A stretch of 64,000 nucleotides of DNA from Scilla litardierei (lineage: Eukaryota > Streptophyta > Magnoliopsida > Asparagales > Asparagaceae). Under the pieces are notes generated by a model, which saw nothing but the letters and a program-made list of their open reading frames with translations, was not told the DNA's origin and ran no database searches. The DNA is taken from the NCBI GenBank assembly GCA_030789695.1, contig CM061142.1, positions 569,213,281 through 569,277,280 on the forward strand, in the 5' to 3' direction. The position numbers and the translations under genes were made by a program. Positions 31,257-40,766 of the stretch are shown here, one piece after another. Within the stretch, counting starts at the first letter, position 1. Each line of letters begins with the position of its first letter.

Positions 31257-32388
31257 ATGGCAGGAAGGCGATTTACCCGTGGTGGCGGTAGCGGTGCACC
31301 CCCTCATGACGAGGAGCCTGAGCGGGAGCCAACCAATGGGGAGATGATGCAGATGATGCTTCAGATGATGCAGGTGCAGCAGGGCATGCTCCTGCAAGTC
31401 CAGAATGCTCCAGTTGTTCGGGGTGCTCGGGCAGTTCAGGATGCCCCTCGCTCCGAGCCGGGAGCGAAGCAATTTCGGGAGCTGGGTCCCGCATATTTTG
31501 ATGGGTCTGAGGGTCCTCTAGCTGCCGATGAGTGGATTCGGAACATAGAGGATAATTTGAAGATGGCCAAGATCACCCCGGTTGGATGGGTTGATTTGGC
31601 GAAGAGGCAACTCAAGGATAATGCCCGGAACTGGTGGGATGCGGAAGAGAAGCTGTTGGAGGAGCCGATAGCTTGGGCTACCTTTAAGTCCAGTTTCGAT
31701 GAGGAGTTCTTTCCGAAGGCTGCTAGGAAGGAGATGTTGCAGCGCTTTATTGACCTGAAGCAAGGGAGCTTGACGATGGACATGTACCACCAAGAGTTCA
31801 CTAGGCTTAGTCGGTTCGCACCGAAGATGGTGCAGGATGCTGATGAGAGGGCTCAGAGGTTCCTGCAGGGACTTGCTTTGGAGCTACAGAGTTTTGTGTC
31901 TTCCTCTGATCTGGACTCTTATTAGAAGGTTCTGGTCGCTGCGAGGAGGCAGGAGCTGAACCTGAGCCAGAGGAGAGGACATGTTGCTGGAGCTCGGAAG
32001 AGGCCTATGGAGTAGGCCAGGACGGTGGTTAGGCCTGGTTTCAAGCCTAATCATCCGGTGCAGTTCAAGAGGCCAGGAGGGCCTAATCTGAAGACTTGCC
32101 ATTTCTGCGGCAAGCCTGGCCACATCAAGGATCAGTGTAGGAAGTTTCTGGGTCAGTATTTGGTTTGTGGTGATGCTTCTCATGTCGCGAAGGATTGTCG
32201 GCATGCGAACCTGCTGCGGAGGGCACCTGTTGCAGCACAGCCGTTGCAGCAGAGAGCGTCTGTTCCTGCTGGACGTGGAGCAGCTCTTGTTCCACAGAGG
32301 CAGGCTTTTCAGCAGGCCTTTCCACCGAGGCGACAGGCTTTTCTGATGACCGCTGTGGAGAACAGAGCGGTGGATGAGGTTATCGCAG
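31257..32388 (+). pseudogene. Gag of element D, two premature TAG codons
   Basis: ATG at 31257 (MAGRRFTRGGGSG). The retrotransposon Gag core covers about residues 95-215 (WWDAEEKLL, FPKAARKEMLQRFIDLKQG, RFAPKMV, RAQRFLQGL). TAG codons at 31923-31925 and 32013-32015 both look like CAG to TAG changes. A zinc knuckle CHFCGKPGHIKDQC follows (about 32098-32140). A second knuckle reads YLVCGDASHVAKDC, with its first Cys replaced by Tyr. The exon-like frame ends at 32388, where a GT-AG intron candidate begins; without splicing it ends at TAG 32421-32423. Confidence 0.88.
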
Positions 32389-32502
32389 GTAATCCTCAAT
32401 CTAGCCGTTACTTTCCTAGCTAGTTTTGATTGTTAGATTATGTTGTTTGCTTGCACATGATCGTTTGCTAGACTAGGGTTTGATTGTTAAATTGCTTGTT
32501 AG
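32389..32502 (+). other. Candidate 114-bp spliceosomal intron between gag and protease of element D
   Basis: The sequence ..ATCGCAG|GTAATC...TTGCTTGTTAG|GTGTGATT.. has GT and AG ends, is T-rich like plant introns, and its removal joins GCA-G to GT-GTG in phase, giving the family-typical junction VIAG-VILVC before the protease. If retained, the frame continues for 11 codons and stops at 32421-32423. No stop would separate Gag and Pol in the spliced form at this point. Confidence 0.6.
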
Positions 32503-35500
32503 GTGTGATTTTGGTGTGCACATTTCCTGCACGAGTCCTCTTTGACTCAGGTGCATCGATGTGCATTATTTCTCGGAGCTTCGTGGAGAAGCATTCCTTA
32601 TCGACGTCCCCTCTTCCAAAGAGTTGGAATATCGTCACAGGAAATGGCGTGGTCTCGGTGCATCTTGGTTGCGATTCTTGCTCGTTGGTGGTTTGTGGAC
32701 ATGAGCTTTATGCTGATTTCATTGTCCACGACATCATCAAGGATGGATTGGCTTGCGAGCTTCTATGCTACGATCGACTGTCGGAAGAAGAAGGTGGTGT
32801 TCGAGATTCCCGGACATCCAGTATTTGAGTTCTGTCGGGATGGTAGTTCGCTTGGTCCTGTCAGATTTCGGGCCAGGCCACTGGAGATTGTGGCTTTGCA
32901 GATGGAGCTGGAGAGGCCAGCGGTTGTGCGGGACTTTGATGACGTCTTCCCCGAGGAGATGTCTGGATTGCCACCTGATCAAGCTTTAGAATTTTCTATT
33001 GATATTGTTCCGGGAGCGCAGCCGATTTCGAAGGCGACATATCGTATGGCTCCCGCTGAGTTGGAGGAGTTACGGAAGCAGCTGGATAAGCTTTTGTAGA
33101 AGGGTTATATCAATCCTAGTGTGTCTTCGTGGGGAGCGCCGGTGTTGCTGGTAAAGAAGAAGGATGGTTCGCGTCGCATGTGCGTGGACTATCAAGAGTT
33201 GAATGCGGTGACCATTAAGAATAAATACCTGTTGCCTCGCATCGATGATATTTTTGATCAGCTTGGAGGTTCGAGAGTGTTTTCGAAGTTGGATCTGAGG
33301 AGTGGTTATCATCAGCTGAAGGTAAAGAAGGAAGATGTTCCGAAGACGGCATTCAGGACGAAGTATGGACACTATGAGTTCGTGGTTATGCCTTTTGGTG
33401 TAACCAACGCTCCCGCAGTTTTCATGAATCTGATGAACCTGATTTTCTACGACTTTTTGGATAAGTTTGTCGTTATCTTTATTGACGAAATTCTGATCTA
33501 TTCAAAGTCGGAGGAAGAGCATGCCTCGCACTTGAGGACAGTGTTGGAGATTTTGAGGAAGCATCGGTTGTATGCTAAGTTTTCGAAGTGCGAGTTTTGG
33601 TTGGACAGAATTGCTTTTCTGGGGCATGTGGTAACTGGCGATGGAATTTCAGTGGATCCCGAGAAGATTAGGGCCATCAGAGAGTGGCTTGTTCCGCAGT
33701 CAGCATCTGAGATTCGGAGTTTCCTTGGTTTGGCTGGATATTATCGGCGCTTCATCAAGGACTTTTCCTGTATCGCCGAGCCGATGACTAGATTGACTCG
33801 GAAGGATGCACCTTTTGTTTGGTCGGGTGATTGTGAGAATGCCTTTGGTGTTCTGAGGGAGAGATTGACGACTGCCCCTATTCTTGTTGTGCCTGATCGC
33901 AGTGGAGGATTTGAGGTCTTTTGCGATGCTTCCGGCAAGGGTCTCGGTTGTGTGTTGCATCAGCACGGTCATGTTGTGGCTTATGCTTCGCGTCAGCTCA
34001 AGACTCATGAGAAGAATTACCCGACACATGACTTGGAGTTGGCTGCTGTCGTGTTTGCACTTAAGATTTGGAGGCACTTCCTGCTGTGTGAGAAAGTGAA
34101 TATCTTCACCGATCACAAAAGCTTGAAGTATATTTTTACTCAGAAGGAGCTCAACATGCGACAGCGTCGATGGTTGGAGCTAATGGCGGATTATGAGATT
34201 GATTTGCAGTACCACCCTGGCAAGGGGAATGTGGTTCCTGATGCGCTGAGTAGGCTTCCAGCGGTGATGATTTTGACTTCGCAGTGGAGATTGCAGCAGG
34301 ATTTTTGTGAGTCTGGTGTTGAGATTGTTCTACCTGGGGAGGCCTCTTCGTTGATGAGTATGCAGATTCAGTCGACGATCGTGGATCGGATCAAGGCTGG
34401 TCAGGTTGGGGATGCTAAGTTGGTTAAGATTCGGGAGCAGGTGGAAGCCGGTCTGCGGACTGACTTTTTGATTCATGAGGATGGCTCGCTGAGGTTTGGA
34501 GCCAGGTTGTGTGTGCCAGCTGGGGATATTAGAGAGGAGTTGATGGTGGAGGCACACAGTTCGCCGTATTCTGTGCATCCTGGTGGGACCAAGATGTACA
34601 AGGATCTTCGTCTGAACTATTGGTGGCATGGTATGAAGAGGAGTGTGGCTCGGAGTGTGGCCAAGTGTTTGGTTTGCCAGCAGGTAAAGGCGGAGCATCA
34701 GCGTACGGCGGGTTGCTACAACCACTTCCGATTCCGGAGTGGAAATGGCAACACATCACCATGGATTTTGTGACTGGACTACCTCGGAGTCCGAAGCAGA
34801 ATGATGCGATTTGGGTGATTGTAGATCGATTAACCAAATCCGCGCACTTTATTCCATTCCGAGTAGGACAGTCCACTGAGGCGCTAGCGAGGAGATATAT
34901 GGAGGAGGTCGTGCGACTTCACGGAGTCCCCGTGAGTATTGTGTCGGACAGAGACACGAGGTTCACATCTCAGTTTTGGCAGAGTTTGCAGAAGAGTTTG
35001 GGTACGCGTCTGAGTTTCAGCACGGCGTACCATCCGCAGACGGATGGCCAGTCCGAGAGGACGATTCAGATCTTGGAGGACATGCTGAGGGCGTGCATGT
35101 TGGATTTCAAGGGTTCGTGGGAGGACCATTTGCATTTGGTGGAGTTCTCTTACAATAACAACTTCCAGGCATCCATTGGCATGGCACCTTTCGTCGCGCT
35201 TTATGGGCGGAAATGTCGATCGCCATTGAGTTGGGATGACATTGGTGATCAGGAGCTGTTGGGACCTGAGATGATTGTGGAGTCCGTGGATGTTGTCAGG
35301 AACATTCGGGAGAGGTTGAGGATTGCTCAGGACCGTTTTAAGCATTGGGCGGATGCTAAACGCCGTCCCTTGGAGTTTCAGCCGAGCGACCATGTGTTCT
35401 TGAAGATTTCCCCGAATCGTGGTGTGATTCGCTTTGGGAAGCGAGGGAAGTTGAGCCCGCGATACATTGGACCGTTTGACATTCTGGAGAAAGTTGGCGA

Positions 35501-35807
35501 GGTAGCTTACCGCTTAGCCTTGCTGCCCACTTTGGAAGGAGTTCACAATGTTTTCCATGTGTCGCAGCTTCGTCGATACATTAGCGATCCATCTCACGCT
35601 GTGGATTTCTCGGAGATTACCGTTCGCCCTGATATGACGTATGACCAGCAGCCAGTGCAGATTCTGGACAGGCGTCAGAAGTCACTTTGGAACAAGGTTG
35701 TCAATCTTGTGAGGGTGATGTGGCGACACGGCTCGCCAGGAGAGTCTACTTGGGAGAATGAGTATGAGATGCGAGAGCATTTCCCACTTTTGTTTCCGGA
35801 CCCGTGA
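32503..35807 (+). pseudogene. Pol of element D: protease, RT, RNase H, integrase, chromodomain; broken
   Basis: Protease has LFDSGASMCIIS (about 32539). Near 32735 about eight codons and the frame are lost before MDWLASFYATIDC. TAG at 33097-33099 (CAG to TAG) precedes RT. RT has [19 protein letters not shown] and [12 protein letters not shown]; the catalytic box reads FIDEILIY (33478-33501), so the second Asp of the xxDD motif is Glu. RNase H ([37 protein letters not shown]) is intact. Integrase has the HHCC finger ([16 protein letters not shown]), then a one-base frameshift near 34715, then [18 protein letters not shown] and DGQSERT (all DDE residues present), GPF, and a C-terminal chromodomain (about 35655-35790) ending at TGA 35805. 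Confidence 0.9.
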
Positions 35808-35840
35808 TTATTGGAAATTCCAAGGACGGAATTTTTCTTA

Positions 35841-35852
35841 AGTTGGGGAGGA
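35841..35852 (+). other. Polypurine tract of element D
   Basis: AGTTGGGGAGGA directly precedes the 3' LTR start TGTAACGACT. Confidence 0.8.
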
Positions 35853-38383
35853 TGTAACGACTGGTTTTCCATGTACTTGGAATATCTATATTATATATAT
35901 ATTATATGTGTTTTGGTGGATTTTCTCCTTATGTGTGGTTTTCGTCTCCGTAGCTTTCGTTTTCGATCGTTTCGTCGGGATTTTCTAGCTTCTTCCTTAG
36001 GATCGTCGATTTCGGAGTAAGTCATTCGTGACGGGCTTCATATCGGTCATATCTTATTGTTAGATCAAGCCTAGGAGTCTTAGGAATCGATCCCGGAGCT
36101 TCGCGCTCCATTTCGGAACTTTCTGTGCACGTTAGCCGGTACAAGAAGGGGAACCGACCGACTAGATGACGATTTAGTCGGTCGACAAACCTTCAGGTAC
36201 CGACTAGTGGGCTTTGTTAAATGTACAGGAGTTACTGTTTACTTTTAGTCGGTCTAAGAACAACCACCGACCGACTAGATGTGAAACTAGTCGGTCAGAA
36301 CTTGCTCTCAGACCGACTAGTTCCTTCAATCAATTTCACCTGAGTTACTGTTTATCGTTAGTCGGTCCAAGAACAACCACCGACCGACTAGGTTGCAAAC
36401 TAGTCGGTCAGCCATTGTTCTTTAACCGACTAATTCATTTATCATTTTGTCGACCTGAGTTGCTGTTTGGTGTTAGTCGGTCACAGTTAATCGACCGACC
36501 GACTAGTTGTTAAACTAGTCGGTCAGGCAACCTTCTTTGACCGACTAATCACCCCAGAAACCCTGATTTTTGGGCAGCCGCCGGCTGTGCCTATTTAAAC
36601 CCCCCCCCCAAACGTTTTTTTTTCTTTTCTTCTTTCATTTCTCCTGAGCCTCCTTCTTCCCCAAATCATCCTCCATCTAACCCTAGCCCTCCTCCTTCAT
36701 CAAGAGCCTCTCCCCCTCTCCATTTTGGCCGGCCACCACCTCTAGGTCGCCGGAAACCCCCCAAAACCCCCAAAATCCCATTTCTCCAGGTTTTCTCCCC
36801 ATTTCCAGATCTGAACCCTAGGTTTCCCCGGATCGTTTCTTCCGTCGCCGTGCTTGCTCGGCATCGTTCTTCCGCTAACAACTCGGTAATAACTTGATCC
36901 TTTAATGTTCTCATAACCCATTTGTGTTTTTGTGAAACCCTAATAAAAATAGGTTGGATGTTGTTCTAATATTGTTTTGCCATGGCAGCGATCTCATCTC
37001 CGTAGTTAGCATTTGCGTGACGGCCTCGTTGATCGTCATCCTCGATGCTAGGCAAGTAAAACTTGCCACCTAGGGTTTTAGGCCATGTCTTAGGCCATTT
37101 GCTTGTCATAGCGTAAAAGAGACTAGCCAGTGAAATGATAGCTGGCTAGACGCCTATTTGATCTAGTTTGACAACGAAACTAGATCCGTCACCTCAATTG
37201 ATCTAGCTTGACAACGAAGCTAGATCCAACCCTTTAACTTGTTGTTCATGCATATTAAACTGCCTTGTTTAATTCTATATCTGTACGCCTTACTACATGC
37301 CATGCCATCCGTGTTGAATGTCACATTCGTAGCACACGCTACAATACTTGTGTTTCCTGGCTCGTGTTCCAGAAGTGGGCTAAATGAGTTGCTAACCCCA
37401 ACGCCCGGATTCGTGAGGCTAGGTGCATCCTACGCCAGAACTGCTTATTGATTGTGAACTAGACAACAAGCTCTTGTGCGGGGCAACCCTGGCTCATTTA
37501 CTGAGCATCGTGTACAGGGACCCTGGCTTGATTACGTGTGGGATGGGGTAAGGGTTAAGCGGCCATTCAACTGGGAGTATGCCCGATCAGCAACTTCAGT
37601 TGTAAGGCGTAAACTCTGGGTTTTGGGATAGTGTTAAGCGGCCAATCAGTGTGAATGTCCAACAGTTCAGCTGTAAGGCGTAAACATCTACAAATAACTT
37701 GAAATCGTGACTAGTGAAAAGATTGAGAATGTTAGTAGCTTGGCTACTCCTGTCATGCCATGATAATTGTTTTCTTGCACCCATTGTTACACCATGTCTT
37801 ACTTGTACGCTCATGCCAAAATTTCCATGTCATGCATCATACTATACCTGCTAGGTTGTTAGTTTACCTTTCTTTCAGTTTCCTTGCCCAAGTCTTTTAG
37901 ACTTGCTGACATGTGCCCCTTTACTCTTTTGGGTGACACATGTTAGATCCTGAGCTTGAGTTCATTGTTGAGGACGATGTGTTTGCTGACGCTGAGCCCG
38001 AGCCTGTGTTTGACGAGGACTTCGTGGACACGGGTGATCAGTCGTAGAGACTGTTTGTGTTGTTGTTTAGGCTGTTTAGTTGTCGGTGCGTGGCACCAAT
38101 ACTTTGTTATGTTTGTCCTTGTTGGCCTTGTTCTGGGCCTTTAGACTCTTTCTTTTAGCCTGGTGGCTTTTCTGGATGTTGAACTTAAATTTTGATATTG
38201 GACAAACTCTGAGATTTGAGATTTTATTTCTGTCTCTCCTTGTGTTATTATTGTTGTTCCGTTTGTGGTTACAGGGACCTGCTTATGTTTTATTGACGCT
38301 TATCAGGTTTGGGGCTTCACAGCTCCACTCTCGTGTGGACCTTTTCACGTCTCGCCTCCATTTTAGGGAAGCGGGGCGTGACA
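35853..38383 (+). repeat. 3' LTR of element D (2531 bp)
   Basis: Copy of 28581-31110 with roughly 25 differences by eye. Array 36153-36549, TATA-like 36591-36599, hairpins about 37122-37226. Ends GGGGCGTGACA. Confidence 0.93.
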
Positions 38384-39986
38384 TGAAGGTGGAGGATCTG
38401 CAGCAGCAGCAGGCTCTGCAGGAGTGGAGGTGGTCACCGGATCAGCTGTAGTGTCCACGGGAGCGACGGTAGTGGCCTCGGGAGCACCAGTCGTAGCATC
38501 CACTGCAGGAACGGTGGCAACAGGAGTACTCTCGGGGTCACCAGCAGAAGAGGCAGCAGCTCCAGAAGTGCCCTCGGGGGCACGAGTAGAAACACGAACA
38601 AGCTCATCAATCTCCTCCCCATCCAACTCCTCCTCGTCAGAGACTTACAGAGGGATCTCAATACCAAGGTGACGAGCGATACGTGCAAGAATCTCCTCAG
38701 TACGAGCATAACAAGACTCCACATGTTTCACTGAACGTGTGAGCTCGTCAAGAGTGGTAGAGGGAGCAGCTGAGGCAGAAGCAGATGCTGAAGCAGCAGG
38801 GGTCGTCCGCTGAACATGACAGAGCGCCGCAAGAGACTTCTTGACGGCCGTCACGTTCAGGGGGGCCGAGAGGGCGCTCATCGTCACGAGGCAAGGTGAC
38901 ACGAAAGTGACGGAATACGAGAGTCAACAAGCACGGGAATGGGATATGCGCAGACTTCGTGGACTTCCGGATACACTCGAAAGAATCCATCTTATCGAGT
39001 ATGATCCGGGCCCAGTTAATCTCGCTACCCATGAAGATGGCATAGATCAACTTCAAGAATGGCTGGGATGGCAAAGAAGAGGAGCCGTACTTAGGAAGTA
39101 AGCACGGCTTCAGAATCAGGTTTAGGATCCAAGCATTAGGCTTGAAGGACTTAGAGGGAACGCCAATCATGGCGGGAGGAATCTCGTGGAAGATCTCAGA
39201 AAGAATGACCTGATCGAGTGAAGAGATGTCATCGACGGAAATATCTGAGGGAAGGAGGCCAGACAAGGAGACACCCAAAACCTCTCCTAAGATTTCTGTC
39301 GTGAGGACTATCGGAGTCCCCAAAACAGTCGTCTCAATCGAGTGGGTCTCGTCGTACTGACCCCGGACACGGTTGGCATAGAAGAGTTTCACTAGGTGAG
39401 GGTAGGGGTGTGGGTTCGCCTTCGGGTCATATCGAAGGTAATCGAGAAGACCGAAAGACGAAAGAAGATCAGCTAGGCCTATGAAGTCAGAAAACTGTAT
39501 GAAATGCTCCAGAAGCATCGGACAGTGTTCGATACGGTTGTAAGCCGCGAGACACAACGGGTCGTCGCGACACAACGAAATATCGACACCGCCCACCGGC
39601 ATCGGACCCTTTCCCTTAGGCTGACGAGTGGAAGTACGGGGTCAGGAGCTAGACTCAGGTTGCCTAGGAGGAGGTGAAGGATCCCTATGGGTCTCAGTCT
39701 CGGGTCGGTATTCGGTGTCGGAATCCGAAGCACCGGGAGTGGGAGTACGAAAAGATGAGGGAGACACTGTTTCCTTCGTAGGCTTTGGCTTTGGCTTAGG
39801 TTGAGCTCTAGGTTTGGCGGTCGTCATCCTCTTCTTCTTGAGAGGAGGCGAAGACGACGAAGGTTGGGTAGTCTTAGATCGGCGTTTAGGTGGGGATCGC
39901 GTAGGTTGATTGGGATCCGTAGGAGTAGGTTCAACGGTCATTGGCGAAGGGCTCGTAGGACGGATCGGGATTCGTGTTCTTGCCAT
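38384..39986 (-). pseudogene. Extra (env-position) ORF of Copia element E, interrupted
   Basis: Reading on the minus strand from the ATG at 39986 (an upstream ATG at 40016 is also in frame), the first about 110 residues are basic and Pro/Ser-rich. A TGA follows (near 39642, consistent with CGA to TGA), then a conserved globular region (RIEHCPMLLEHFIQF, FGLLDYLRYD, PHLVKLFYAN, ETTVLGTPIVLT, EILGEVLGVS) resembling the putative plant transposon-protein domain found in retroelement ORFs. A frameshift near 38900 leads to a coiled-coil-like segment (LDELTRSVKHVESC, EEILARIARHLG), a stop near 38646, and an Ala/Thr/Pro tail. The last three codons and the stop lie beyond element D at 28567-28580. No clear signal peptide or membrane anchor is seen, so env-like refers to position only. 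Confidence 0.75.
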
Positions 39987-40059
39987 AATCGAAGCAAGAA
40001 ACAACGCAATCAGCACAAGAGATCGAAGAAGACAACCCTAAACAAACCCTAGAAGCCGA

Positions 40060-40110
40060 AACCCTAGAAGAGATAACCCTAACCCTAGGAGCAAAACCCT
40101 AACCCTAGGT
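40060..40110 (-). repeat. Telomere-like AACCCTA cluster upstream of the extra ORF
   Basis: Two AACCCTAACCCTAGG blocks (about 40074-40089 and 40095-40109) lie in the probable 5' UTR of the extra ORF. Telo-box motifs are common in leaders of plant genes, so this may be a regulatory element rather than telomeric DNA. Confidence 0.55.
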
Positions 40111-40280
40111 AGCTAGGAGAGGGAGGAGGATCACCTAGATCGACGGACGGCGACGGAGAACGGCCGGAAATTGATCGGAAAACGGCGGAGGGAGAGGTGG
40201 AAGACCAAGGGTTTTCGGGGGTTTTGAGCTGGAGAAGAAAAACGATCGACTAGAATGAGTTTAAGTCGAATAGATTGGAT

Positions 40281-40515
40281 TTAAGTCGGTCGGAAGCTCA
40301 AAAGACGCAACTGTCCCCGTCACAATTAGTCGGTCACAGTTCAAGCACTGAACGACTAGATCACCATCTAGTCGGTCGGTCAATGAGCTTGAACTGACTA
40401 GTTGCAAACAGTGGCAGAAGCCAAAAATACTGACAAGAATTAGTCGGTCTAAGCTCATCCACTGACCGACTAGATCTTAATCTAGTCGATCGGCCAATAA
40501 ACTTGGACCGACTAA
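40281..40515 (-). promoter_or_regulatory. Internal TAGTCGGTC/GACCGACTA array of element E
   Basis: Two units of the LTR array lie between the pol stop and the extra ORF. GACTAGATCACCATCTAGTC occurs both here (about 40354) and in the LTR (about 27169), so the copies share ancestry. The position, upstream of a separate ORF, suggests an internal promoter. No strong TATA is visible; the best is TTAAAT/TTAAAC at 40261-40285. Confidence 0.65.
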
Positions 40516-40766
40516 GAGAGTCCAAAAAATTTGAAAAATGGAAATTTTGAGTTCTCTCCTAATCGCACTTCGACGAAACATCGTAACTCTCTCATTAATC
40601 ATTATACTACCACATTAAACATCGAAAATCTGAAATTTGACGTTGACGAACAAATCGAGCGAAAATTCCGAAAATTCAACAAAAATCCAGAAAATTCCAA
40701 TAAATCTAGCATGTGCAAATATAATGAAATTGAATAGCATGCAAGATTATTGAATAAAAATGAATC
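40516..40766 (-). other. Spacer after pol of element E
   Basis: AT-rich with no gene recognised. It includes runs such as AAAATTCCGAAAATTC around 40670-40700. Confidence 0.5.

Larger units (their letters stand above)
28581..38383 (+). mobile_element. Element D: Tekay (Del) chromovirus, Gypsy, broken coding region
   Basis: LTRs 28581-31110 and 35853-38383. Flanks are GGAAG (28576-28580) and TGAAG (38384-38388), matching at 4 of 5 bases, a target duplication with one change. The order gag, protease, RT, RNase H, integrase, chromodomain places it with chromoviruses. It inserted three codons before the end of element E's extra ORF. The coding region has three in-frame stops, at least two frameshifts and a substituted catalytic residue, so it is not autonomous now. 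Confidence 0.93.
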
